Made by a program: the position numbers and the translations under genes. The notes under the pieces are model-generated. The model was not told the origin of the DNA. It made no database searches and saw only the letters and a list, made by a program, of their open reading frames with translations. 64,000 bases of DNA, taken from Candidatus Phytoplasma asteris (GTDB lineage Bacteria > Bacillota_I > Bacilli_A > Acholeplasmatales > Acholeplasmataceae). The number at the start of each line of letters is the position of its first letter. Within the stretch, counting starts at the first letter, position 1. Positions 1 to 7,560 of the stretch are shown piece after piece. The stretch covers positions 496,001-560,000 of the forward strand of contig NZ_CP128414.1 of the NCBI RefSeq assembly GCF_038505995.1. The letters run 5' to 3'.

Positions 1-66
1 GTTTGGGGGTATTTTAATGTTATTATACATGTAAAGGTTTAATATATTAGTTAAAAAGCAATAATT

Positions 67-1392
67 TTAATCAATTATTTCTACTTTGTCTTTTCCAAAA
101 AAATAAATAGCTAAATCGACTATGATTTTATTTTTAGCCTCTTCATAAGTAATGTATGGGTCTAAAAAACATTTTTGATATGCTTCTTTTCCGAATTGGC
201 GTAATAAATCATCAACATCTTTACAAGTTTTATCATAAGGTGGTAAAATGCGTCTAATTTCGTATAAAATTTTTGCTTCTTTAAGTTGTTCACCTAAGGC
301 TTCACTGCGTTTTCCCCCTGTTTCGTCGTTATCTAAGGCGATAATGACTTTGATATTTTCTTTTTTAAGAATTTCTATTTGTGATTTAGAAAGTAGTTGA
401 GCGACACAAATGAGACCGACAACGTTTTTAATCCCGTTTTGCCAACAACTAATGACATCGAAAAAACCTTCATGAATAATGATGGTTTTCGTTTGTTTAA
501 TAGAAGGTAACGCTTCAAAAAAACGATAACTGAAATGAAAAGTAGGTGTTTGACTAAAATTATTGAGTGATTTATATTTAGGTTGGAAATAAGAAACTTC
601 GCGAAAGTTATTTTGATAAAAATGAAATGTTTTATTATATCCGTTTTCAATGGGGATAATGATGGAACCATGAAAAGTATCGTGATAATATGTTTTATTT
701 TGTTGATTGGTTTTATCTTTGATAAAACCATATTCGATTAATTTTGTTGTATCGATATTTTGCTTTTTACAATAATTTACTAAACGAAAAGATAAAGGTT
801 TATCAGATAATGGGGCATAACCTAGTTTAAATTCTTTAATAGTTTCTAGAGTTAATTTTCTTTTTTGGGTTAAATATTCTAATCCTAGGTGAGATTCATT
901 ATTTCGGTTAGTGGTTAATAAATAATGATAATAATCTCTAATTTGGTTAAATAAAGGTGATATTTCTTTAAATAATTGTGTTTTTGTAGCGTTAATTTCT
1001 TTTTCATCAATTGGGTTGTTGATTTTATTGTGGTGGAATTGATATTTAAAAGGTTCGCAAGAAATATTAGGGGTTAAATTTTGTTGCTCGATTAAGATTT
1101 TAAATTCTTGAGTTTTCATAAAGTTATTGATTTTTTCAAGAGCGTTATTGAAGGTTTTAATTCCTCTTATTTCCATATAAACATCAATAATATCGTAATC
1201 TTTACAACATTTCCAACAATGAATTTTATTATCTGAAGTTAAATGGCAACAAGTTGGGTTTTGTCCTTGATGAATGGGACAAGGAAAACGATATTTGGGA
1301 TTGAATTTTGGTGGTATTATATTTAATTTTTTTAATAAAACTGACATAGGAAAGTTGATTTGAATATTTTTTATTTTTTCTTGAAAATTCAT
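67..1392 (-). CDS. dnaG: DnaG-type primase encoded by PMU1
   Basis: Primase of 441 aa, expected to make RNA primers for replication of the mobile unit. An N-terminal CHC2-type zinc site is visible (C38, H41, C59, C62), followed by a catalytic core and a Toprim segment with the acidic motifs IIIHEGFFD and IALDNDETG. The length is short for a bacterial DnaG, and no C-terminal DnaB-binding domain is obvious. It lies 25 bp downstream of the dnaB-like gene on the same strand and is the last PMU1 gene inside the window. A second, chromosomal dnaG is expected elsewhere in the genome (inference). Confidence 0.9.
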   Translation of the reverse strand: MNFQEKIKNIQINFPMSVLLKKLNIIPPKFNPKYRFPCPIHQGQNPTCCHLTSDNKIHCWKCCKDYDIIDVYMEIRGIKTFNNALEKINNFMKTQEFKILIEQQNLTPNISCEPFKYQFHHNKINNPIDEKEINATKTQLFKEISPLFNQIRDYYHYLLTTNRNNESHLGLEYLTQKRKLTLETIKEFKLGYAPLSDKPLSFRLVNYCKKQNIDTTKLIEYGFIKDKTNQQNKTYYHDTFHGSIIIPIENGYNKTFHFYQNNFREVSYFQPKYKSLNNFSQTPTFHFSYRFFEALPSIKQTKTIIIHEGFFDVISCWQNGIKNVVGLICVAQLLSKSQIEILKKENIKVIIALDNDETGGKRSEALGEQLKEAKILYEIRRILPPYDKTCKDVDDLLRQFGKEAYQKCFLDPYITYEEAKNKIIVDLAIYFFGKDKVEIID

Positions 1393-1417
1393 TTATTTTA
1401 ACTCCTAGTTTTTTTGA

Positions 1418-2914
1418 TTAATAATAAGTTTCTATTTTATAAGGTAAAACATAACCGATTTCTTGGAAGGTTTGAGTGGTCATTTCAAAGTGATAAATTA
1501 AGGTTTTTTTGGTACCACTTCTATTTTTTTTGATACATACTTCGATTATTTTTTGATTTTCATTGTCATTATAGTCTGAATATAGTTCTTCTAAGGTTGA
1601 ATTATATATATTTATGGGCTTTTCTTTGTCTTTGGATAGTTTGGGTTTGAATTCAGACATCATTAAGACGATATCTGAGTTAGTTTCAATTCCGCCACTT
1701 CCTTTTAAAGCTGTTATTTCTGGTGATTTACCTTGATAATTGCTGTATATATCTCTTGAAAATTGAGATAAAATGATAATAACAATGTTTAATTCAATGG
1801 CTAATTTTTTTAATTTAGTCATGATTTCATCAATTGCTAGACGGTCATTTTCTAAGTGGTTTGTGGTTTTGGTTATTTGAAGGTGGTCAATTACGATAAT
1901 TTCTGCTTGTTTTTCTAAATAAAAACGATAAACTAAATCAATTACATAATCAATATTTTTGCTTTTATCATAACTAAATGATAAATTTATGTTTGCAAAA
2001 AATTGTTTTGCTATTTTCATCCTTTCCGTGTATTTGAGAGGTGTGATATTGGCATCTTCAAAATTTTTATCTAAAATAACATCTAGAGGAATTTGAGTTT
2101 GGTGGGCTAATAAACGATTTAAATTTTCTTCTAAGGTCATTTCATAAGAAAATACCAAAATATGAGGATAATGAGATATTTCTTTGTGTTTGGTTTTGGC
2201 TATATCTAAAAGAAGATTGTAGACAAAAGTTGTTTTACCTAATCCAGTATACCCCCCAATAGTGATTATTTGGCCTTTTTTGAATCCTTTTGTGGATTGG
2301 TTGAGTCCTTTAAAAGTTTCGGATAAACGGCAATATTCTTCTTGTATTTTTTGTTTTGATTGATTATCTGTGTCAAAAAATTCAGGATGCAAAGAGGCCA
2401 TTTGGTTTAAAGTAAAGTGTGTTTTATCGTTTTTATGGGGGATTGAAGAGATAAAATTTCTTAATTTATCAAATATTTCTTGGTAATATAAATTTTTGTG
2501 GTAGGGGTCTTGGTTTTCATATGTGGGGCTAATGATTTTTATTAATTGTTGAAATAGTTTTTCTTGGGTATAGGTATGTTTTAGATTATCTAAAACATGA
2601 TTATTATTTTGGTTATTAAAATCATCATTTAAATAATTTAAAGAATCTAAAGTAAAATTATATTGTGGGAAATTAGTTTGTAAATATATTAATAACTCTT
2701 TGATAATAATGGATTTTGTAGTGGGTTTGTCCCATGGATGAGATGTTTGTTTTTCTAAAAATAAATATTTTAAAGCTGTAAATATTTTTGTATTTTTGGG
2801 GTTAAGTAGATTTTTGGGGTTGATTATTTGGCAGTAAAGGTTTAACTTTTCCCATTGGCCTTGTTCGATATAATTTATTAATTGTTTTAACGCTTTTTGT
2901 TCGTTGGTTAACAT
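1418..2914 (-). CDS. dnaB: DnaB-type replicative helicase encoded by PMU1
   Basis: Hexameric DNA helicase of 498 aa. The RecA-like C-terminal domain carries Walker A GGYTGLGKTTF (about residue 216), Walker B IIVIDHLQIT and the downstream segment LKGSGGIETNSDIVLMM typical of DnaB. The N-terminal 190 residues are diverged and contain an FF/NN-rich stretch instead of a clear canonical N-terminal domain. It precedes dnaG and follows the nuclease-like gene, all on the minus strand. PMU2 lacks both dnaB and dnaG, which suggests PMU2 cannot replicate on its own (inference). Confidence 0.9.
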   Translation of the reverse strand: MLTNEQKALKQLINYIEQGQWEKLNLYCQIINPKNLLNPKNTKIFTALKYLFLEKQTSHPWDKPTTKSIIIKELLIYLQTNFPQYNFTLDSLNYLNDDFNNQNNNHVLDNLKHTYTQEKLFQQLIKIISPTYENQDPYHKNLYYQEIFDKLRNFISSIPHKNDKTHFTLNQMASLHPEFFDTDNQSKQKIQEEYCRLSETFKGLNQSTKGFKKGQIITIGGYTGLGKTTFVYNLLLDIAKTKHKEISHYPHILVFSYEMTLEENLNRLLAHQTQIPLDVILDKNFEDANITPLKYTERMKIAKQFFANINLSFSYDKSKNIDYVIDLVYRFYLEKQAEIIVIDHLQITKTTNHLENDRLAIDEIMTKLKKLAIELNIVIIILSQFSRDIYSNYQGKSPEITALKGSGGIETNSDIVLMMSEFKPKLSKDKEKPINIYNSTLEELYSDYNDNENQKIIEVCIKKNRSGTKKTLIYHFEMTTQTFQEIGYVLPYKIETYY

Positions 2915-2934
2915 TTTAATATTAACTCCTTTTT

Positions 2935-3546
2935 TTATTTTTTAATTATATTGATATTAGAAAAAGGGATGAATTTGGCGGTAATTAAGTTTTGTAAGAA
3001 ATTATTGGCTGAATTGGAAAATAAGTTAATTACTTGATTAATGCCTTGTACTTTTCCTTGATTAATTTTATTGTTTAGTCTTTGAGTTTCTGTTTCATTG
3101 TTAGTTAATAAATAAAACTCAAAACGTGTGTCTAATTTTTTTAATTGTTGTCCTTCTACCATGGCTTGTTTATAGCGGTCTCGGAGACAGGTTTTGAAAT
3201 TAAACGCCATTATTCGTTTAGTTTCTGTGAATAAAACTAAATCAAATTTAATGTCTGGGATGAAGAATAAATAAGCCTGTGGGTATAAATTGATGATTCC
3301 TTTGTTTTGAAAATATAATAAAATGAGGTATTCATTGATTTTACCACGGATTACTTTTTGGCTTTGAGAGTTATGTTGTTTATTATTAAGATATTCGTTT
3401 AGGAGTTTGTGGGTTTTTATCATATATTCGTTAAATGGTTTGTTGAATAAAGATGTTTGGATTATTTGTTTCGTGATGTTAACACACAAAGATTGTTGAT
3501 TCAAAATATTGATATTTTTAAAATGTAAATTAGTTAATTGGTTCAT
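2935..3546 (-). CDS. PMU protein, possible PD-(D/E)xK nuclease fold
   Basis: 203-aa protein conserved in both PMUs. The central block has KINEYLILLYF, then FDLVLF, then FNFKTCLRDRYKQ. The E...D...NxK spacing followed by an LRxRxKQ segment recalls the catalytic core of restriction-like PD-(D/E)xK nucleases, though the usual E/Q of ExK is N here. This fold assignment is inference. The plus-strand homologue at 43074-43510 is almost identical over this core but quite different in the N-terminal third. No signal peptide or membrane segment. Located between dnaB and a 47-aa ORF/tmk pair. Confidence 0.6.
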   Translation of the reverse strand: MNQLTNLHFKNINILNQQSLCVNITKQIIQTSLFNKPFNEYMIKTHKLLNEYLNNKQHNSQSQKVIRGKINEYLILLYFQNKGIINLYPQAYLFFIPDIKFDLVLFTETKRIMAFNFKTCLRDRYKQAMVEGQQLKKLDTRFEFYLLTNNETETQRLNNKINQGKVQGINQVINLFSNSANNFLQNLITAKFIPFSNINIIKK

Positions 3547-3573
3547 GTAAGCAAATTCCTTTCTAAATAAAAA

Positions 3574-3597
3574 AAAGACTCTTAATTAGAGTCTTTT
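3574..3597 (-). terminator. hairpin terminator/attenuator after tmk module
   Basis: AGACTCT/AGAGTCT stem flanked by an A-run and a T-run, so it could work in either direction. It overlaps the stop codon of the 47-aa ORF, an arrangement also seen in PMU2 at 43024-43052. Confidence 0.6.
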
Positions 3598-3729
3598 TAG
3601 GGTTTTAAATTTAATTTTTTTGGTACGCCATTGAATAGTTCCATCTTTTTTAATAGTTTTGATTTTGCCGTTGCTATAATGGATATATAAATTGCCGTTT
3701 TGACATTTTTTCTTAATTATTATTGCCAT
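3586..3729 (-). CDS. 47-aa basic PMU protein overlapping tmk
   Basis: Small ORF starting MAIIIKKKCQNGNLYIHY and running to a stop inside the downstream hairpin. It overlaps the end of tmk by 17 nt. PMU2 has a homologue (49 aa, 42886-43035) with the same 17-nt overlap with tmk and the shared core NGKIKTI-KDGTI-W-TK. Conservation of sequence, overlap and length in two diverged copies argues that it is a real gene. Very lysine-rich; function unknown. A nucleic-acid-binding role is only a guess from its charge. Confidence 0.6.
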   Translation of the reverse strand: MAIIIKKKCQNGNLYIHYSNGKIKTIKKDGTIQWRTKKIKFKTLKRL

Positions 3730-4345
3730 TCTTTATTTCTCCTATTTTTTTGATAATGTATTGTTGATTAAATTTAGCATCTTTATCATTCATATTGTTT
3801 AAAATAATTTTAGTTCCTATGTTTTGTTTTTTCAAAAATTCAAAATATCCCTTTTCTACTTGTTGAAAATAAGTTAAGGAACTAGTTTCAATCACATCTA
3901 ATTGATGATTCTTTTGATTTATTTTGCGTTCCAAACCTAATTGAGGATGAATTTTTAGATAAATAGTGATATCAGGTTTGATGAATTTTTTACTCAAATT
4001 GTTAAAAATGTGATAATTTTTGTCAATTTTTGAAGGATATACACGATAGGCAAAATTAGAACCTAACCAACGGTCAACTAAAATGATTTTGTTTGTTTTT
4101 AATTGGGGTTTGATACATTCTTCTTGGGTTTGAATCATGTTGGCAAAACTTAAAAAATATCTAGTTAAATTATGTAAATTATTGTGGGTTAAAAACGTTT
4201 CACGTATAGAATTCCCGATTGTAGAACTTCCTAATCCGCGAATAACAATTACTTCGTTACTTTGTTTTGCTAATTCTTGTTGAACGCTTTTTATTAGACT
4301 TGTTTTTCCGCTACCGTCAAGTCCTTCGAAGATAATTAATTTCAT
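3713..4345 (-). CDS. tmk: thymidylate kinase encoded by PMU1
   Basis: dTMP kinase of 210 aa (dTMP + ATP to dTDP). P-loop EGLDGSGKTSL at residues 6-16, the DRW motif (VDRWLGSNFAYR) and a LID region with LERKINQ are present, so it looks intact. PMU copies of tmk are a known phytoplasma trait and may supply dTTP for unit replication. The start is set by the AAAAGGAGC box just upstream. A frameshifted copy lies in PMU2 (42272-42902), and a decapitated start lies at 32741-32768. Confidence 0.9.
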   Translation of the reverse strand: MKLIIFEGLDGSGKTSLIKSVQQELAKQSNEVIVIRGLGSSTIGNSIRETFLTHNNLHNLTRYFLSFANMIQTQEECIKPQLKTNKIILVDRWLGSNFAYRVYPSKIDKNYHIFNNLSKKFIKPDITIYLKIHPQLGLERKINQKNHQLDVIETSSLTYFQQVEKGYFEFLKKQNIGTKIILNNMNDKDAKFNQQYIIKKIGEIKNGNNN

Positions 4346-4373
4346 TTTATGCTCCTTTTAAAAATTTTGGGTA

Positions 4374-4403
4374 TAAAAAAAGACTCTCGTGATGAGAGTC
4401 TTA
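4374..4403 (-). terminator. hairpin terminator upstream of tmk
   Basis: Stem GACTCTC/GAGAGTC with loop GTGAT and flanking A/T runs. The same hairpin precedes the truncated tmk at 32684-32711, showing that the spacer module is conserved. Confidence 0.6.
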
Positions 4404-4445
4404 ATTAAGATTTATTTTTTTTAATTTTTTTAAATTGTTACTATA

Positions 4446-4634
4446 CTAAAAATCAACATTAATCAAACACCTGTAAAAAATAAAATAAATTATTTTATAT
4501 ATATAATGAGAGAAATAAAATGTACAAAATAAGTGTAAAAATAAAGAAGAAATATGCGATGACAAAATACAAAAAAGAATACAAAATGACAAAGATTTAA
4601 AAAACAAAGATAATATTTTTATTAATAATTTCAT
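4446..4634 (-). CDS. small hydrophobic membrane protein (62 aa)
   Basis: Very hydrophobic protein starting MKLLIKILSLFFKSLSF with one or two membrane-spanning stretches. A close homologue of 58 aa sits in the older PMU relic (32451-32627) in the same place between exonuclease and tmk modules, which supports it as a gene. The C-terminal ends of the two copies differ. Function unknown. Confidence 0.5.
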   Translation of the reverse strand: MKLLIKILSLFFKSLSFCILFCILSSHISSLFLHLFCTFYFSHYIYKIIYFIFYRCLINVDF

Positions 4635-4663
4635 ATTTTTTTCCTTTCGTGAAAATGGTATAA

Positions 4664-4690
4664 AAAAAGACCTTCAAATTGAAGGTTTTA
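4664..4690 (-). terminator. hairpin terminator after exonuclease gene
   Basis: Stem GACCTTC/GAAGGTT with an A-run on the left giving a U-tract on the minus strand. Equivalent hairpins follow the homologous gene ends at 32393-32422 and 42212-42240. Confidence 0.55.
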
Positions 4691-5344
4691 GTTGTATTTT
4701 ATTTTGATTAATTGTTTTAAACAAGTTGTTTGTGATAATTCTTTTTTTGCTTTGTGTAGTAATTCTAAATATTTTTTACCATCTGCAATCATTTTATTAA
4801 TAAAGTTATTGTCTTGATAAATTCGTACCACATGATAGTTTTGGTCGTTAAAATAAACCAAAAAGTAAGCAAATTTAGCTTGACTACAATAAAGTTGACA
4901 TTGAACTTGGGCCCAGTAGTATTGAGGAATATTTTCTAAATGAGGATTGGTTAAAAAACTAGTCCAAGTGGATGAGACTTCTTGGTTTTCATTAACAAAA
5001 GGACATTTAATTTCTAAAACAGCTTGATGTTGTTCGTTGTAACCATCTAAAGATGCTGAAAAAAGGTTAACTTTATCATCAGTGAAAATGGTGTCTTCGA
5101 AAATTAAATTGGTTTTTTGTATGAAAAACTGTCGCGCGATGGGCTCCATTTTTTGACCATGAAGGGTATATTGATTAGAGGTAAAAGCGGTGCCAAAGAG
5201 TTTATCATGAACTAATTGTTCCATGGAACGAAAGGGGTCTAACCCTGTAATGGAAGCGATTTCCGAAGCGTTGATGTATTTTTTTCGATGTTGGTACCAT
5301 AATTTAGTGCGTTGATTTAAGTTTTTAATTCTCATAATAATCAT
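4688..5344 (-). CDS. YqaJ-like (lambda exonuclease family) recombinase nuclease
   Basis: 218-aa protein with the YqaJ/lambda-exonuclease layout: NASEIASITGLDPFRS near the N-terminus, HGQKMEPIARQFF, and the catalytic series SLDGYNE...LEIKCP (D, E, K). It should resect DNA 5'-3' ends for single-strand annealing recombination. It starts in an ATGA overlap with the previous gene, indicating translational coupling; an internal ATG three codons later is an alternative. No obvious annealase partner is visible, though SSB is encoded upstream. PMU2 carries a frameshifted copy, and the older relic carries only the tail. Confidence 0.75.
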   Translation of the reverse strand: MIIMRIKNLNQRTKLWYQHRKKYINASEIASITGLDPFRSMEQLVHDKLFGTAFTSNQYTLHGQKMEPIARQFFIQKTNLIFEDTIFTDDKVNLFSASLDGYNEQHQAVLEIKCPFVNENQEVSSTWTSFLTNPHLENIPQYYWAQVQCQLYCSQAKFAYFLVYFNDQNYHVVRIYQDNNFINKMIADGKKYLELLHKAKKELSQTTCLKQLIKIKYN

Positions 5345-5589
5345 TCTTTCTTAAATATTTTCTTTAATAATAATAAAAGATATTTTCCTAAATAATAAAA
5401 AAACCGTAGAATGTGATAAAGACATTTAAAAAGAAAATCAATTAAATATAAAAGATGGGGGATAAATAATAAGATAATCGTTAATAAACCTAAGTTTAAC
5501 CATTGATTTTGATAAGTAAAGAAATAATCACTTATAGTTTTAAGCATGTTATTTAGTTTAGTTAACCAAGTATTAATTAAATTCCACAT
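5341..5589 (-). CDS. small membrane protein (82 aa)
   Basis: One strong membrane segment (LGLLTIILLFIPHLLYLIDF) and a basic C-terminus. It overlaps the preceding membrane gene by 17 nt and the following exonuclease by 4 nt (ATGA), so the three are probably translated together. The PMU2 homologue at 41302-41559 keeps the same 17-nt upstream overlap. Function unknown; possibly holin-like or a membrane anchor (guess). Confidence 0.65.
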   Translation of the reverse strand: MWNLINTWLTKLNNMLKTISDYFFTYQNQWLNLGLLTIILLFIPHLLYLIDFLFKCLYHILRFFYYLGKYLLLLLKKIFKKE

Positions 5590-5791
5590 GATGATTTGGT
5601 TGCTTCGTGGTTAAATATTGATAAAATTTAACCGCTATTCCTTGTTTTAATTGGTGAATACTTAGTTTGACGGTGAAAAGATAGAACTTAACGACATAAT
5701 AAATGATTATAAACGGAATAAATGAAAGTAAGGTGATGATGAAAAAGATGAGATTACTAGGTAGAGATTGAAAGATTTTTTTAATTAACAT
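5573..5791 (-). CDS. small membrane protein (72 aa)
   Basis: Starts MLIKKIFQSLPSNLIFF and has a long hydrophobic segment in residues 12-38, followed by a soluble basic tail. The homologue at 41103-41318 in PMU2 is nearly identical. It is the first gene of the three-gene coupled set ending in the exonuclease. Function unknown. Confidence 0.65.
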   Translation of the reverse strand: MLIKKIFQSLPSNLIFFIITLLSFIPFIIIYYVVKFYLFTVKLSIHQLKQGIAVKFYQYLTTKQPNHHVEFN

Positions 5792-5832
5792 AATTTTTGT
5801 TTCCTTTCCAAGGTTGTAGTTGTTGTTGTTAA

Positions 5833-5861
5833 ATAAAAAAAAGACCCTTGAGGGTCTTTTA
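5833..5861 (-). terminator. hairpin terminator
   Basis: AAAGACCCTTGAGGGTCTTT perfect stem with flanking A and T runs, between the SVM gene and the membrane gene set. The same hairpin type precedes the PMU2 homologue (41042-41068). Confidence 0.65.
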
Positions 5862-5887
5862 ATTAAAATAATAAATTTTATATTAAA

Positions 5888-6164
5888 TTATTTGATTGAA
5901 TTAATTATATTTATTTGTTTTGCCATATCTTCTAATGATAAATTTTTATTACTAACATAGTAACTAACTTTCATAGGTTTAATTTTAGTAGGTTTATTTT
6001 GGTTTATTCTATCATTGTTTGTTTTAATACTATAAATTGTTTGAATAGATTTATTGTTTTCTATAGCCATAATTTGAACATTATTATTTATTAAAAATAA
6101 TCCCAAATAAATAAATAAATAAATAAATACTTATTATTTTAAATTGATTTTTTAATTTAAACAT
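5888..6164 (-). pseudogene. SVM-signal secreted protein, out of frame by an AAAT repeat
   Basis: The ATG at 6164 begins an SVM-type signal peptide (MFKLKNQFKIISIYLF), but the frame then breaks within a (TTTA)6 tract. The rest of the protein continues one frame away from 6106 (LGLFLINNNVQIMAIENNK) to 5888. Removing exactly one 4-nt unit gives one continuous 90-aa protein with a complete signal peptide and a cleavage site after IMA. The mature part (about 58 aa, ending NLSLEDMAKQINIINSIK) is soluble and basic, as in phytoplasma effectors. It may therefore be a switched-off phase-variable effector rather than a dead gene (inference). A TTG start at 6106 alone would give a truncated signal. Confidence 0.65.
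6105..6128. repeat. (AAAT)6 tetranucleotide repeat in signal-peptide codons
   Basis: Six perfect AAAT units on the plus strand (TTTA on the coding strand), located inside the signal peptide of the SVM gene. Slippage by one unit changes the reading frame. Loss of one unit or gain of two restores the ORF. Confidence 0.9.
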
Positions 6165-6230
6165 TAATTAAAACTCCTTTTTATTTCTTTAAATTTAACA
6201 TATTTAATATTATTTAATGTTTTCTTAGAA

Positions 6231-6578
6231 TTATTCGATTGGCCTTTGAATGTTTTGGGTTTCTTGTGTTTGGGGTTGTTGTATGATATCTCGCATTTGA
6301 ATCTGTTGCATTATCATATATATTTCCATATTTATTTTAACAATTTCCGTTCTAACATGACATAATCTTTCAATATTTGCATTATTTCTTGGTTCTCGAG
6401 ATAGCACTATTTCTTGTGACTTTAGTTCATTTTTTCTTTCTTCTAATCGGATCTTTTGTGTTTCTAAAGTTATTCCAGGGAAAGCATACAAACATTTAGT
6501 ATTAAAAATTAAAAAAAATCCTAATAAAACAAATAAACAAATACTTATTATTTTAAATTGATTTTTTAATTTAAACAT
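6231..6578 (-). CDS. SVM-signal secreted protein (effector candidate)
   Basis: 115-aa protein with an N-terminal SVM signal peptide (MFKLKNQFKIISICLFVLLG) and predicted cleavage after LYA. The mature part is helical and charged (RLEERKNELKSQE) and ends in a Q/T-rich tail. Its first 13 residues match those of the neighbouring frameshifted SVM gene, so the leaders have a common origin. Likely exported by Sec and released into the plant or insect host cell (family knowledge); the target is unknown. Confidence 0.75.
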   Translation of the reverse strand: MFKLKNQFKIISICLFVLLGFFLIFNTKCLYAFPGITLETQKIRLEERKNELKSQEIVLSREPRNNANIERLCHVRTEIVKINMEIYMIMQQIQMRDIIQQPQTQETQNIQRPIE

Positions 6579-6613
6579 TAATTAAAACTCCTTTTATTTT
6601 TATTCTTTTTTTA

Positions 6614-7489
6614 TCACCAGTCATCGCTGGTTCTTTTATTATTTTCGGCTTCTTGGACTTTATCGTTATTGTGTTTATCTTGATAAAGAGATAAAGTTTT
6701 TCTTTTTGGGTTGAAGTGGAGGTGGAAATGGGTTAATTTGAAATTAGCATCGTCAACGAAAGCATCACCAAGGTAATAGTCTTTGTCGTCTTCTAAGAAG
6801 TGTTTAGGTCCTTTGTATTTAACGATTAAGCAATTACCACCTGGGCCTTTGTGTTGTTGTTTTTCGAATTTTAGATATAAATATAATTGACTATCATCTT
6901 TTTTATCAAAAGAAGCGTCATCGAATCCGTCTAAAGTAGTGTGGTTATAAGTATCACCATTTTTATTCCAACGGTCGAAAGGATGACGGTCTTTGATGTA
7001 ACAAACTAAGTTAGAGGGTTCTTTTTGGTTTTCTAGTCGGTCTAATATTAATTTTTTATTTATTTTGATTAGTTCATCGCGATTTTTACTGATTTTTTGT
7101 GATAAATTATCTAATTCAGGATTATTAGGTGAGCGATTCATATCTATGGCTTTATCATTTAAATAAATTTGTAGGTTTTTTTCTTTAGCTTGTTTTTCTA
7201 ATGATTCTCGTTCGCGAAATAATTGTTCTGCCTTAAGTTTTTGTTGTTCATAATAACCGATGCCATTAAGGCCATCAAAAGTATAATGGACTTCAATCAT
7301 GTCGCATTTTCGTTCATCGTCATACCAATTATTAATTTCTTTGACTTGGGTTTCTTTTAAAATAGGAATTTCTTCTTTCGATAATTTAATGATTTCCATT
7401 TCGGTTAAAACAATCCAACCAATCAATAAAAAAAGAAATACCCCTAAAATAATAAAAAACCATTTGATTATTTTTTTAATTTTGATCAT
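6614..7489 (-). CDS. membrane-anchored protein sharing a C-terminal module with the PMU AAA+ ATPase
   Basis: 291-aa protein. Residues 8-30 form a membrane anchor (WFFIILGVFLFLLIGWIVL). A TFDGLNGIGYY motif is near residue 70, a coiled-coil is at 75-150, and a module from about 155 to 272 (KEPSNLVCYIKDRHPF to THFHLHFNP) is almost identical at DNA level to the C-terminus of the AAA+ gene at 9862-12162. No known family is recognised for that module. The arrangement suggests a membrane-tethered partner or decoy of the ATPase (inference). Confidence 0.7.
   Translation of the reverse strand: MIKIKKIIKWFFIILGVFLFLLIGWIVLTEMEIIKLSKEEIPILKETQVKEINNWYDDERKCDMIEVHYTFDGLNGIGYYEQQKLKAEQLFRERESLEKQAKEKNLQIYLNDKAIDMNRSPNNPELDNLSQKISKNRDELIKINKKLILDRLENQKEPSNLVCYIKDRHPFDRWNKNGDTYNHTTLDGFDDASFDKKDDSQLYLYLKFEKQQHKGPGGNCLIVKYKGPKHFLEDDKDYYLGDAFVDDANFKLTHFHLHFNPKRKTLSLYQDKHNNDKVQEAENNKRTSDDW
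6673..7027. repeat. 355-bp direct repeat, copy A (C-terminal module)
   Basis: Near-identical to 9897-10251 and in the same orientation. Both ends drop abruptly into unrelated sequence, and mismatches cluster near the left edge (about 6700). Fits recent duplication or gene conversion. Confidence 0.85.
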
Positions 7490-7560
7490 AGGTTCTTTTT
7501 CCTTTTTAATATTTTTTTGAATATATCAATATTTTAACACATTTGACTTTTTAATTTTAA

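Noticed and set aside
5888-6578. Naming the SVM proteins as particular effectors (such as SAP11, SAP54/PHYL1, SAP05 or TENGU)
   Set aside because: Leader similarity is family-wide; the mature sequences could not be matched with certainty from memory.
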